The position numbers were made by a program, and so were the translations under genes. The notes below the pieces were generated by a model. That model saw nothing but the letters and a program-made list of their open reading frames with translations, did no database searches and was not told the DNA's origin. From positions 2,083,825-2,147,824 of the forward strand of contig JAQFVV010000064.1 of NCBI GenBank assembly GCA_028023455.1: a stretch of 64,000 bases of DNA, in the 5' to 3' direction. This document shows, piece after piece, positions 25,169 through 39,252 of the stretch. Position 1 is the stretch's first letter. Each line of letters starts with the position of its first letter. This stretch comes from Epiperipatus broadwayi. Taxonomy: Eukaryota > Onychophora > Udeonychophora > Euonychophora > Peripatidae.

Positions 25169-25707
25169 TTGCCAATCTCAAACAAACTGGTGAGCTTAAT
25201 TTATAAAAATCTTTTCAGTCTTTTAAGTAAATTTTCATGAATCAAGTTTATTAACATTCCCTTAAAATATAACGTATTCTTAATTAATCCATTCACCAGA
25301 TTGTTTTATGAATCAACATTTTAGGTTCATTTTTAATATAAAAATTGATTTGTTTAACTCTGAAAATCCAGAACTCAAGCTAATTAACGCTCTGAAACAT
25401 TTATTTTATAATTATTTATTAAATTCTGAAAGGGTGACTTATAATTTGATTCCTATATAACAGCTAATCTTACTTCATTTTTCATACTCTTAAAATTTCA
25501 AATCTTGTATTTAAATATTTCAGTTATTATAAAAATCATGAAGGTGGAATTAAATTGTTTTAAATAGTGGGAAAGGGAAGGGGGTGAATCTTAATGCCTT
25601 TTTTACTTAATCAAATCTTAACATATATTTTATTAATTTGAAATCTAAATCTTAATGTTTTTTTTTTACTAAATAAAATCTTCATGTATATTTTAATAAA
25701 TAAAATT

Positions 25708-25739
<32 letters not shown>

Positions 25740-27179
25740 ATAGTGGCATAGCATATTATTTATATAAATTATAGTATTCAAACAAGGGTCATCTATTTTA
25801 AAGCAGTAAATTATATTTCATGCCATTAGTGACATTTATCATTACTGCGTTGCCGACATTTAGCCTATCTTCGTATATATATATTACGTGCTTCTAGTCT
25901 TCTAATCTGGGGGTTGTGACAAGTTCGAACCCATAGATTTCTTTTCGTATCTCATTCCATAGATAGTTGAGATATCTGGAACCACAATTATTCCATATAA
26001 AATGCCTCTGGCGATGACCCCGTAAGTTTGGCACATGCTATGCATATTCACTTTGTAGATAAAAGGCCTCTCGCATCGGTTATACTACCAAAAGTCTGGG
26101 CCATGCCATGCCTATCCACTTTTCTCTAAGCACTACTCAAGAAGAGGGTGTGAGATTTCATTTTTTATCCAGAAGCACGACCTTTTCCTCTTAGTTATTT
26201 TTAGGCTATTATGTCAGCATCGCAAACTTTTTCGTATTATTATTTCTTTTGCTTCATGACCCAGTTTTAATGCTCTAATATTAAAATTAAGCTTTGCTTA
26301 AAAGATATATATAAATGCCAATTACTTCTATTTATTAATTAAGTTTATTTCAATCATATACAATCGCACCGTCGTGATTTATATATTTATATTTAAGAGT
26401 ATCTATATGCCTCGGGGAAAATAAAGCCTTTGTCTTACTATCGTTAAAATAATTTTTCATTAAATATTTTGTCATAGATTCAAATATAATCAAATGTTTT
26501 CAAATGTGTTTTATTCACTTTCACGACCTCAATGGCATGAAAGTAATTTTATCATATGTATAATGAATTTCGGAACACTCCTAGAAATATTTTGTTAGTC
26601 ACCATGTTTCTGAACCGTATATAAAAGCGTTAATTGCAATTCTATGTAGATTTTTTCTAATATTCGATTGGCATTTTAATATTAGACCCACCAAAGATGT
26701 GTGTTTATTTGTAATATATTATTTAGCTAAGAAAGAGCATATGAGAACTAATAGTGTGAATGACACTATGTAACCGCTTGCTCATTCACGCACACACTAA
26801 TGTATATAATTAATTTATAAATGTATAATAATTTGTCAGTATATTAAAATATATTTTATTGTCTAACTTATTTGAGTAGTTCGAATTCCTTCTTTTTTCT
26901 CCACTTCCAAATGTACAGCCTAGTTGATATATATGTTAGTTTAGTCATAGTCAATAGATGTCTCATTGTTTTGCTCCGTTTCGCTAGTCGGCCGGATTAA
27001 GATTAATTTTCATGTGCCATCACTATTATGTTATTCATTAGGTGTTAGATCTGGGGCTTAGGGAGTGGGTTCGAATCCAGGCTGGTCGCTGACCTAAATC
27101 TTGGGCTTGACAGGGTTTGAAGTACATTTTGTGAGTTCCAGCTCATGTTAGATGGATAAACATGTTTTGACCGGCACAA
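23967..27179. mobile_element. 3.2-kb unclassified repeat, copy 2
   Basis: Direct-orientation copy of 19362-22585 with scattered substitutions and small indels. It starts TGAAGCAGTAAATC and ends near the word ATGTTTTGACCGGCACA. The opening 35 bp (23967-24001) folds into a nearly perfect hairpin whose outer arms are TGAAGCA and TGCTTCA. The flanks differ from copy 1, which favours two insertions over simple tandem duplication. A (TTA)n expansion lies at 25122-25168. The 137-codon frame at 24780-25193 is the counterpart of the frame in copy 1, lengthened by this expansion. Confidence 0.75.
25122..25168. repeat. (TTA)n microsatellite inside repeat copy 2
   Basis: About 15 TTA units; the corresponding site in copy 1 (about 20580-20596) has about five. 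Confidence 0.9.
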
Positions 27180-30100
27180 TATATATATGTTGTGCCCTTT
27201 TCTATAGGTCAGTAATAGTTCATAACAGTCAATTACTAAAAATTTTAAATTTTAGAATATGTTCTTTTAATACATTAATTATAGTTTGTCGATTATATTT
27301 TTAAAGTACAATTTGAGGCTAAAGCAAATATGTAGTATATAAAATTATAGCGAATTATTTAAAAATAGTTATGTAAAGCTTAAAATATTGTTTCATATGG
27401 TTGTAAAAGCTGGCCATATTAAATAACACAGCTATAAATATTAAAAGTATATTTAATAAATTCGATTTTAATAGTTTAAAACTTATAATTTAATAAATGC
27501 TATATTTAAATTTGTAATCATATTTAAATAGTCAAAATTAATATAGTATATTTTAAAAATAAACTTTATGATGGTGAAAATTATATCTAATTCTATATTT
27601 TCTAAATTGTTCTTCCAAATTTTTTATAATTATTTTATATAATATAATAAGTGTATCAATTTTATAAATCTGGGCAGAGAAATAGATTAAAAATCGTCTG
27701 TCAAAGTTATTAATCATGTGACTTTTAATGTATACTTTCACACACACGCTTGTTAGAATTTAATAACAAAGTTTAAAAAAGTGTATTATAGAGTTGGATA
27801 TAATGATTATTTATCATAGAAGTGAATATTAAAATATTACGTAGTTATTTCGCAAATGCTTAAATGATGTAATAAAGATGAATACATTCATAATATAAAA
27901 ATTAAATATTTTATTTAAATAAAAATAGATAAATTGAATATTAAGAAATGGAATAAGTTATTAAATGTTATTTTAAAAGTTATTTTAAAAGATTAAATAA
28001 TTTAAATAAAGTTATAATTGAATTAAAAGTGGTATTTTAAATAATATTTTAAGTTCATTACGTCATAATTTCTAATTTTGAAATTCAATTCTACTATAAA
28101 CTAAAAATATGTAAATTTGTTCTCAAGCTAAAGTAAGAATTAACCAATAGGAATAGGTATTCTTACAGACTATAAATATGAATTGTACACGAGTTATCAG
28201 GGGAGATTAATAATGTATTGAAACCAGAGAAAGGTAAATTATAGCTATCAAAGAGATAGTATTTTAAAATTATTATTTTAGTCAATTTTAGCGCTCTCTC
28301 ATAATTTATTTGCAAAAACTAATTAATATTTTAAAAGTAACTTGCAAAAAAGAGAGTGTAAACTAAAAAATATTTTAATAATTTCGTTTAACATGCTTTG
28401 TTAAATTTTTTAAAGTTCCTTTATCAGTCGTATTTTATCTAAAAATTTAACCTAAACTTCGCAATAAAAAATGGATATACTGTGAAATAAAATGGATATA
28501 AATTGTAATACTGTAAAAATGTTTGGAATATTTATTGATACAGCTTTATTAATATTTCACCGGAGAACTGTTTTGGTACATAAAAAAAACCACAGCTCGG
28601 ACATTATACGGAGTCTAAAAAAATGTATTGAAACGTATTATTTATAAGCTTATCCAAGATTTATTTTTAAATAGTAATAAGACAATTATATTTCATGAAT
28701 TATTTTATATAATATGATATTCAAAGGAGTAAAATGTTATATCCTTTCTGAAGGTAACATTTTTTAAAAAATATTTTCAAGAATTAAAGAAAGAACCCAG
28801 GAGAATATGTTACAGAAGCGTTTTTGATATTAAAATATCCGGTCTTAGAATTATTTAAAAATGTATTTAGAAAAGATTTGTTTAAAAGTACTTGAAGTTT
28901 TTTTTTTTTTTTAAAAGAGATATATAAAAATACCAAACGAAAGTTTAAATGTATCAAGAAGGAAACATATATAAAAAAGTGAACACATAGTTGAATAAAA
29001 GATGGATCCATGGAAATACAAATAGTACTTAAAAGTTTATCGAATATTTTTAAAGTTAAATTAGATGGATTGATGCATCGGATACGCAGAGAATATTGGT
29101 AGAGAAGATTAAGAAGCTTCACGGGATTAATTAATATTATGATTTAATAATTATCGTCCTAAATACTAAAACCAAGGATTATTTTCTATAAATTTTACTA
29201 AATGGATTAATAATTATTTTTATTTTAAACTTTAACGCGCTTGGAGGAGAACATTTTTAAAAACTCTAGAGAAAATAATAAACATTTTGGACTTATCAGG
29301 AACTATCGTCAAGAAAATATGTAATTATAGTTTTGATTCCTTTTATTTTGTTAACCTAGTTTAAATCTAAATTTTTATATAAGATTAGGAAAAACATAAA
29401 AACATTAATTTATTAATATTAAAATTTTATAATATAACAATCTAATAATTTAGCTAAAAATATTTTAATATAAAGTGTATGGGTGTGAATTTTTTTTTTT
29501 TTATATCTGCAATGCTCAAGTGGATAAAGGAAGCCTACTGAACACGATGACTAGATAAAGGTTATTGGTAATAATAATAACTATTGATAATTTATAATGT
29601 ATATATTTTTTTTGTTTTCTTTAGATCATCCATAAATTGGAAGAATGAAGTGTAAAAGTTTTTTTACTTATATGTACCGCATTTCATACAACATTTTAAA
29701 AAACATTATGAGATAGGATTGATTTGAAAATATGCATACGACGATTTTTTTTTTTTTTATTAGTGATATAATCCAACATAACAAATAATTATGTGATTCT
29801 TTTAAAATTTTCATGTTATTGGATATTCAAATATTGTCTAAGTAGATTGTATATGATTAGACATATAGAATAATGAAGTAAGCAGACTTTTCTTGTGGAA
29901 CAGCTAGATTGTTTAACTATTAATGAATTTTATTTATTGTTTTGTAAATGCAGATAGTTATTTATCGATGTAAGATGTGGAAAATCTTGAGAAATAATGT
30001 TGAGATAGTGGCTTGGAAGTACTTAGTGAACAGGAAACCAAGATGATGTTTTAAGAAATAGGATGTTATAAGGAATGGAAATAATATTTAGTCTTTATGT

Positions 30101-32193
30101 GAATATCAGCATAGTTAACAAAGCCCTATGACTGATACACATTTTATTTGGACAGTGTTTATATTTCTTTAAATATTTGATGTTCTAATAAAGCTGAAGA
30201 AATAGCTTTAACATCGTCCCTGTACTAGAGGATATTAGGCAGGTAAATGTCATACCTCTTCGCACTGTGCCATGATTTTGAGATATGTTAAGAGTAATAC
30301 TCTAGCTTTCTTCCTTAATCCTATGCATCTGTTTTCGCTATCTTTATTTCATGTAACTGCATCGTTCAGTAAGATATGTTTAAGAGAAATGATAAATAAT
30401 TTAGAACTTAGGTTATGCTATCGTTTTGTATAAGATTGGTTTATTTGCTTAGAAGGAATAGGACGTTATAACTTAAAATTGAAGATCCAAAGTATCCTAA
30501 GGAAAGAAAAGAATCATAGAATATATTTTGAATTTTATTTCGGAAATGAAATATAAACTTTTTAAAATAAAGTATCTAAACAAAGATATTTTCTTTAAAG
30601 TGATAATAATTTTAAATGCTTTAGTATTATTTTTTTTAAGAGAAAAATAAGTATTGCATATTTTTAAAATACAATAGTACAAAGTAAATTATGTAAACAA
30701 TATGCATAGTATATTTTTTGTTTATTGATTAACAGAAATATATTGATGATTACACTTATATCATACTAAAGTAAGGCTTAAAGAAGAATATATTATGATT
30801 AGTAAACATTGTGTGATAAATACTAAAATCTAGTACTGAATTTTGGATAATATTTTGTGTAACATCTTTGACTTTGCAAGATGAAATTTTTTTTAATATT
30901 TTGAGAAATCCATACTCATTATAAAATTTTGTTTTCTATAGAATGTTTTTCTAAGTATGAATTTTTTAAAATAAGATAGTTTAATAATATTAAGGATAAA
31001 ATGCTGTTGCTAATAAAGTAGATAAATATATTTGTAATAAGTTAACCATAATGAGAAACCAAATAGTAACATTTTTTTTAAATTTTGTCCTAAATCTAAA
31101 TAAAGATATAATTGAAATATAAATTATTTTTTTTATAACCTGGTAGATCAAACTGTAAAGTAAAAAAGTTAAGGATATCCACTGTAAATAGTGTAAATAA
31201 ATTGTTTATTTATTTGTTGTTAGTAATAAACTTTGTTAAATTTTGTTATTTCAAAAATTTTGTGTCCGAGTTATTTATTTCTCCACATCGCTGCATGAAA
31301 TCACGATATATGCATAATAATTGAAACAAATATATAATTTTGCACAAAAGATAAATAGAGAATTATTTTAAGAATTTTAAATATTTTATTGGTATTCATT
31401 ATAATTAAATAATCATAATCTTACATTATTTTATTGGTCATAAATCAGTTATCACAATATTATATTAAATTATATGCTATCAGTTGCCACACATATTTTG
31501 TTTGTCAGATTATTAAAATGCTACCACGTATTTATTATATCATTACATGAAGATATAAGATCATATTATATTATTTCATTATTTTATTATGGTAATAAAA
31601 TTATAGTAAAAAGAAAAGATATACAGAATTAGTTAAACAATGAAGAATATTATTACTGTTATTTATTATTATTAGTTTCAGTGTAGTAGATTATGACATA
31701 AAATCCCTTCTCATATTTTACTACCGTATTTTTAAATTAACTTAGAATAAACTTTATGAACCTGAGATTATTTTATTGAGCTAGATTATTAAATAGAAGA
31801 TTAAGATTTAATTATTAGTTTAATCTTAGTGAGTAGAAGTTATTAAAGTCGTAAGAATACTATGAGTTTGTTATTTGAAATAGTAATAAAGGGGGGATAG
31901 TGTTCTTATGCCATTGAGGTAGTATCCTGTGGGATATTGGCTCAATGTAATCTATCTTGTCACCTGTATTTTCACTTCAAGTCTCATGAAAATATTAAAT
32001 ATTTATTTAATTTATTTTTATAAACTGAACCTTATTCGTATTTTAAATTTGAGCTAGTGAAATATTTTAATTTTAATGCTGAATATTTTAGTTATTAATT
32101 ATTAACTGAGATAGAACCCGTTTTATTTTATATCATATATTATCTGGAAGTGAAGATGCACGAGAGCAAGGTTAGAATATATATATATATGCG

Positions 32194-32194
<1 letters not shown>
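27180..32194. other. Long AT-rich stretch without genes
   Basis: Very AT-rich with many poly-A/T runs. The open frames at 27747-27553, 29122-28784 and 30682-30497 (minus) are rich in Ile/Asn/Lys/Phe, as chance frames are here, and show no motif. No inverted repeat or RNA gene was recognised. It lies in the long intron between Ig exons D and E. Confidence 0.5.

Positions 32195-32260
<66 letters not shown>
32195..32260. repeat. (TA)n microsatellite
   Basis: TA run of about 66 bp. It is followed (32262-32450) by several dispersed copies of the word TTGTAAC. Confidence 0.9.
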
Positions 32261-32264
<4 letters not shown>

Positions 32265-32460
32265 AACAATATTTATAAATTAATATAATATGTATTTGTA
32301 ATTATTAAATTAATATAAAAGGATATGTATTTGTAACTATAATTTGTAACTATTTTAGTATGTCACATTTGTAACCATAATAAATATTTAGATAGGGGAA
32401 ATTATTAATTATTAGATATATGCCTATCCAATCTGTAACCATTTGTAACTATATTAATTC

Positions 32461-34740
32461 ATCATAGCATAGATAAAGAAATTATAGAATCACTGTGCCA
32501 CTTGAAAATATCAGCATTAAAGATTCTTGGTATTTATTTATATATTGGGGCAGTCATTTGAACAATAAAACATACTGGCCATTGTCATCTAATAAAAATA
32601 ATATTAAATATAGCAACTGAATAAAAGTACCCACTGTGAGATTCCTGGAGTGCCTTATGCTTATCTCCAATACTAGGTTCTTCTAACAAAGAATCCTTCC
32701 TATCTCTTTCCAAATATATAAGACCATTCATGGTCATATGCACACACGGGTGCTATTCATGACAACTTATAAAAAAATATATTTTATAAAACTAATATTA
32801 TGAAGTTGGAAAGGGATGATATCACTCTTTATTCAGTTTAGCTAAGTACATGTGTTTTCCCATGAGCGCCACTAGATTGTTTTCAATCTAGATAAGTATC
32901 TATTTATAGTGTACTTGAGTTCAAACTCATTCAGTACATATTTATTACACATGACTTGGATGACTATTGAACAAAAATGACATTCTTACATTTTATCTAT
33001 ATTGATAAAATTACAAGATCCCAATATTACCAAAGTTTATACTATAGATCAAAGATTCTTATAGACATTGCTAGCTCATTAGCGTATATTGATGAACAGA
33101 CATGTATAATCCTATTAATGGCTTCCAAACAAGCATGTGAAGACCATTATTGATATTGATGGCCATTTAACTAGATTATTTATCACAATAAAGGTAATAA
33201 TGATGATGATGATAATAATATCATAATAATGATAATAATAGTGATATCATAATAATGATTATAATAGTGATGATGATACCAGCCATGGCTTATCAATAAA
33301 CTCACAACAATAAATTCATCTTTATAAACTTATAGGCATCTATTAAAATTTATCCTATTTCATACTGGGATTTAATAATACTAATGGTGATGATTGATCA
33401 TCATGAATCTCTTTGCATAATATTCAATTTTCTATAAACCCCTATTTACTAAAATATATTCATTACGCTAAACATTAAATTTAATGATTATAATTTATTA
33501 ATGATGATTGATGGCGATCATAACTTTTATATAGTATTATTTGAAACAATTTTAACCTATAACATGATATCCATCTTTGATGAGGATGATCTAAACTCAT
33601 GGACACAACATAATTTTAGCTTTCTATTGTTGAACTATAATTATCAAAATTTGGTTATTCTCAAGCATAATCCTTAAATACTTAAATATCAACATTCTCG
33701 TTTACCTATTATTTTTGCGGACGCTTAATATTTGCAAGTGATTGCTCAATATATACGAATGGTAATACTTAATAACTGCGAGCAATGATGATGAATTAAA
33801 ATGATAGAATTAAGACAAAAAAAACAACAACACAATATTCTTAATAACAACTCGGAAACCAATTAAGATATATAATTATATTTTATTAACACTACTACTC
33901 TTTCTTTCCTTCTTTAAAGTCAAATCAACAATTAAATAAATGGCTTATTACCATATTAATTCAATACAAAAATTAATATAAAAAAATTTATATAAGTATA
34001 AGCAAATAAACTTAATATATAGGTTTGTCATTTCTTGATATCTCAAAATAAGCTGACTTAAATCAATATTAGAAAAAAAAATACATATTCTATAAATGCT
34101 TATTTAAGACTTTTCTTACTTATCATATCATAAAATAAATTTCAGGTGTAACTTGTCTATGTTATTTCACTTCCATTCAAATGTAATGCCCTACTTTTTA
34201 ATTTACCATTTTAAACTAATCATATATATAACCTATTCTTTGATGTATTTGGATAAGCAGTTACACATGCACGCATTCGGTAATGTTAACATATATGTTT
34301 AAAATGTATACCCATAAATTACATATATAAAAATATCTTTTTCTTTTGCAACCTTATAGCGAAAGAAAATAAAATACATGATATTAATTTTTTTAATATG
34401 CAACAAGATAAAATAAAAATAAAAAAAAAACATTATAAATGCATATATTTATAGGTTGCTCATTATCATTAACAACTGAAGAACAATTAAAAAAAAAACA
34501 TTTCAACATTACAATATATAATAATAAAAAAAATAATAAAAAAAAATAATGAAAAATTTAAGTTTAAAGGTTTAAACTATGTTTGTGCTATGTTGTGAGA
34601 TATTGCAAATAACTATAGATAAACAAGTCTTTAATGTTTCTGTATCAAAAAAAAAAAAAAAGAAAATTGCTTTGACCAGTAAATTAAGGTTTACTTTTAA
34701 TAAGCAAGAATAAAATCGGTTAAAGAAAGTTCATATTTAC
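32461..34740. other. AT-rich stretch with trinucleotide repeats
   Basis: No gene seen. Imperfect GAT/AAT trinucleotide repeats occupy about 33198-33285. The remainder is AT-rich with A-runs. Confidence 0.5.
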
Positions 34741-34794
34741 CCGTTTACTTTTTACTTCTTATTAATGTCCTGAGTTTGACTTTTCAGACTGCTT

Positions 34795-35045
34795 TTCTTT
34801 GCTCAACAACAACAAAAAAAAAGAAAGTTATTGCAGATACTTTTAAGATAATGCTGAATCAATTGACTTGCTTGTTTCTTCAATTCTATTATTATTCATT
34901 GTTGATTGGCTTCCTTCTACCATTTCAAAAAAAAAATTTATTATAAGTACTTTTGAATAAATAGGTGCCGGTGGATTTGCTTGTCTCTCTCCTTTTAAAA
35001 AAAATAATTGGTGTTGACACTTTAGATGATTGAGGTAAACTAACA
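34795..35045. repeat. Imperfect tandem repeats, period about 125 bp
   Basis: Three blocks share an A-run followed by TACTTTT-like and CTTGCTTGT-like words (near 34805-34875, 34925-34990 and 34995-35030). A 67-codon minus frame (35046-34843) overlaps them and has no recognised function. Confidence 0.35.
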
Positions 35046-35611
35046 AAAATTTGATTCATGGCTTCAAACTTGGTTCTACATGGCTTTTATAAATTTTCTT
35101 TTCCTTCTATTTCCTCTTCTCCATTCATTCGAAGGTAATGAGCTTTTAATAAGCCAGGAACTAGAAACAAAGCATTCCATATAGCTTGTGTGGTTGGCTT
35201 CAAAATCTATCATTTTGTTGGTTATTACTGGATACATGACTTCATAGACAGATCAGCGATTTTGACTCATTCTGTATTAACCAGGAAGCAGAAAAAAATG
35301 GTTTAGCAATGCAGAGGCATAGTATTATGCATAACCAAATATGTCAATATCATTTTTATATAATTATTACTAACTTCTAATAAATTCAATCTTGTTCCAT
35401 TTCTCTCCTCTTCTTTAATATTGCTGGAAATTGCTTTATATAAACGCACATTTCATTTGCTCTTTTTTTTTCAACTTTCAAAGAGTGAGAAAAAAAAATT
35501 AAAGCGTTCACTCTCTTTTAAAAAAAAAAATCAGAGCTTACATTTCTGCTTAAGAATAATAACAAGGAAGGACCGACTGAGTTGAGTCTCAAAATAATAA
35601 TAATAATCTGA

Positions 35612-35722
35612 GTGACTCTCTCTCTAAAAAAATTAATGACTAACTCATCATCTCTCTAAAAAAAATTTAAGACTAACTCCCTCATCTCTCTAAAAAAATT
35701 TAAGACTAACTCATTAAAAAAA
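35612..35722. repeat. Minisatellite, period about 34-36 bp
   Basis: Three imperfect units, each with a CTCTCTAAAAAAA core followed by GACTAACTC. The surrounding 35.4-35.8 kb is rich in A-runs and CT-runs. Confidence 0.7.
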
Positions 35723-35759
35723 TTGTTTCAATCATTTATATCGCGAATTTCAACCAAAG

Positions 35760-37440
35760 AAAAAAAAAACATCTGGAAATCTTTATCTTAAAAAAAAAAA
35801 TCAAAGCTTCACAAGTTTGACGTCGGTCACAATCAATAAAGACTTAAAATTGATCGCTATCGTTATCTACATCAAAGCACCTCTTTTGTAAAAATAATCT
35901 TAAGACACAGATAACAACAAACCTGGAATCTATAGCCATCAGGAATATGTGTAAAAGCATCTTTGTGTTTGTACAGATGTATTCATTCTTTCACACGTGT
36001 ACATTTTTTATCTCCTAATCTAACAATCTTAATTGCCTTATTTTACACTTTTCTGATTTACTCTATTTTAACAAAATGAAAGTTAAATAAATTTAACACA
36101 TATTATTTAATAAAAAAAAATTATATAATAAATCACAAAACTGCTTATTCATAATAATAAATCTATACATATAAATCTCTGTATGTATAAAAGAAAAAAA
36201 ATTTTTTTTTAAATAATTGAATACTATATATATATCTACAATATATATATATATATATATATATATGAATACAGATTCAGTATATTAACTAGATTAATAA
36301 TTTAGTTAACCCTTTTATTTAGCATGATTACTATATGCTAACCTAAGAACTGGATTGAATTACTTGTAGCAGATAGAAATTATCTGTTTAAGTGCATTAG
36401 TTAATTAATTCTCTATATGTATATTTGTATTACTATGTGTTGCATATTCTTACTAAGCACCCATTGGTGTACTAACATCTTGCTATGTCTTGACAGGCTA
36501 GTGGTGGAGAAAGCTCATGTTCATTTCCATTTGGGTTAAAGCACAAAGCATATAACTGAATCTAAGGCCAGGACATATGAGTAGCTGTTCTGAGTTCACT
36601 GAACTGAAGTGTTCTTTATTATTGTAGCAAGCTGTTCAATCTTAGGGCACCAAGTATTTGATACTGAAGTGTATGAACAATTACACACTCAAAACATGAC
36701 CTTATTTAGTATTTTATTAGCAAGATGCAAACCTAAATGTAACCAGTTCTCTTTCTCATTAATAATGCTTCAGCATTAGTCTGAATCCATAATCTAAGTT
36801 ACCATGATGAATCTGTGTGTTGAGCCTATTAAATTGCTCATTTGTAATGTATTTAGAACAATCAGCTTAATGCTATATATATAGTAATCATACTGGCTAA
36901 TGTTTTAGCTTATAATGTTGGCAAACCTAAGCATAGTTTGGCATATCAAAATATAATAGGCATGATTTATTAACCACAGACACTTGTATAAATTAAGTTA
37001 AATTTCTCAAGATGAGATTGCTGTGTTAAATTCATCTCATCATTCTGTAATACCTGTGTATGTTAATTATATATGTATCCTAACACCAAGTAATTAATGT
37101 TTTTCTTTGCTCCATTTGAGTTATTTAATTGTTTATTTTAATAAACCTACTTAAAATTATAAGTTGTTTCACATCTTTTATTCACAATCCAACTCCAAAT
37201 CATCCAAATTCCTTATTATGAATATGTATAATAAGCATTCTTTTAGTTAAGTCTTAACATGTTAAGTAGTCTACTTAGCCTTTAATCACATAGGATGTTA
37301 AATCATGGAGTGCTGGTAATGAGTTGAAGTTTGGTCAGATTCAAGGTCTCCCCACTTCATCTAGATCAGCTTTGTATATTTTATATGGACTCTGGATTTT
37401 GTACATGAATGTAAAAATATGACCATTTCATTATATTTAT
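35760..37440. other. Non-coding stretch with a weak inverted repeat
   Basis: No gene recognised. The word near 36322-36344 (ATGATTACTATATGC) has an inverted partner near 36872-36895, possibly the ends of a degraded 0.58-kb MITE. A (TA)n run lies at 36240-36266. Confidence 0.4.
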
Positions 37441-37541
37441 GGAAGGATTATTTATATAAGTAATAGTTTAAACAGGGAAAACAATAAGCTCTTTGTAAAT
37501 GTGAAAAATAAATTTTATTATGTAATGTATGTAAGAAAAAG

Positions 37542-38038
37542 CAGTGCTGATTTAGTTTGTGCTCATGGCGATTTTGAAATATAAAGACCAGCCCAAAACA
37601 CCATTGACACATCCAACCAATAAATGACATAAATATTGAATAAAAGTACTTTATATTCATATTTTAGAAAGTATAAACTAGTAATAATAATATGCTTTAT
37701 TTTATATGAACATATAGTATAATCTTTTAGTACTTGGAAATTATAAGCTTGTTTTGGTCAGACGTCTGTAACTTTTTGATACTTTGTATCGACCAAACCA
37801 TCCTTCCCCTTCCCCACAAATTCCAGTGAAAGCGCCATCATATTTCAAATATTTTATGAAAGTAAATTTTAAAAAAAAAGCCTAATAAAATAAAGCATAT
37901 TATTTTTACTAGCTTATAATTTCTAAAATATGAATTTAAATTATTTTTATTCAATAATAATGTCATTTATAAGTTGGATGTGTCAGTGGTGGTTTTTAGA
38001 TTTCAAAATGCCTATGAGAGCAAACTAAATCAGGACTG
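37542..38038. mobile_element. 0.5-kb fold-back element
   Basis: Arms 37542-37705 and 37884-38038 are imperfect reverse complements over about 160 bp; shared words include CTGATTTAGTTTG and GACACATCCAAC. The central 180 bp is unrelated. The minus 70-codon frame in the left arm is part of the repeat. No target duplication was resolved. Confidence 0.65.
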
Positions 38039-39036
38039 AAAAAAGTATTCATTATTTTTGATATAATTCTGTGCTCTAGACTTTTTAAAGAAAGTATATA
38101 AATGAGATGGCAAGTAATGCCAAACTATGACTGATTTAATAATCACTATAACTTGATTTTAGTACTGTATTTCTCATAATGATTTATTGCAGATGAGATA
38201 CATACAAATGCATGTGTGCACATAAAAATTACCAAAGTAAATTAAATAATCTTTATAATATAATATCTTCATATATACATATCAGTAATAGTAACCAATT
38301 ACAAAAAGTATGGCCATTCTAAGTTCAAAAGAACAGAAAGAATGACAAAAAATATTAATAACATGCTAAAGGTGAATTTTGCAAGGATAATGTAAACCAA
38401 TCTATAAATCTCAAATATATCTGCATATAGAATATGTTACTCATTTATTTAATTTACTTGATATTTTGCAATGTTTTAACTTTTGCAGCAAACATTTTTG
38501 AATGACTTCAAACTTTGTCTAGTTGCAACAATCCAATATATTTTATTCTCAGCCAAACATTCTCCCCAAAAAACAATTAATATATTCAGAGCCATGCAGT
38601 CAGTTGGCAGCTGGATAGTTATATTTTTAAAATAAGAAATAAAAATAACAAAAATTAAATAAAACTTCAAGAGTTTATTTACTATAAATAATATAATAAT
38701 AATTTCAATTGCTAATTGTTAGTTTAAGAACAAGATCCCTCAGATCACTGAATTTCATATCTCCTTAGAGATTAAATAGAAATAAAGTTTCTTTACTCTG
38801 TAACTTGGAACTATAATTTTGTATCCATATTATTGATCATACCCATTATATCATAGATATTCCAATTACATTCTTGACTAGAGTTCTTTATTTATTTCCA
38901 GAACAATTTCATTTTCACTAGTTTATCTTTCCACTAGTTTCCGTTTTTCTTTTCTTCCTAATTCTTCTTCAGACTTTTTATCTTTGCATAAAATGAACTT
39001 TTCTTTATATGCAAATTAACCTGCTGCTATTTACAG

Positions 39037-39049
39037 TAAGCTTCTTTTA
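39037..39049. repeat. Target-site duplication, left
   Basis: TAAGCTTCTTTTA, identical to 40065-40077. The two copies flank the palindromic hammerhead element and mark its insertion as one event. Confidence 0.85.
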
Positions 39050-39208
39050 AGCCAATAAACATCACATGATCACTATTTCTTATGCTTGCTCTTAATTGTT
39101 ATTAAAACAGGCAAAACTCTTATATGTATTGCCATTTGTGCAAGTCAGAGTAATCAATGGATGCCAAAAGGCTTGTGCATAAAATCCCCATCTAGTGCCT
39201 ACTCATCC

Positions 39209-39252
39209 AATATCATCAGACTAGTTTCTGGCTTGTAGCCTTTGTCGGGGAG
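39209..39252 (-). ncRNA. Degenerate hammerhead ribozyme in the left arm
   Basis: The minus-strand counterpart of the ribozyme at 39910-39951. GAAA and the palindromic ACTAGT of stem III, followed by the cleavage-site C, are kept. The CTGATGA box has shrunk to GACAA, so it should be inactive. The stem I 5' strand still reads CTCCCC. Confidence 0.6.

Noticed and set aside
28784-29122. 112-codon minus frame in the 27-32 kb stretch
   Set aside because: Phe/Leu/Ile/Lys/Asn-rich with a poly-Lys run from an A-tract; no domain or splice support.
35612-35722. Three regularly spaced units that could suggest a CRISPR array
   Set aside because: The units are adjacent imperfect minisatellite copies without spacers, and the DNA is eukaryotic.
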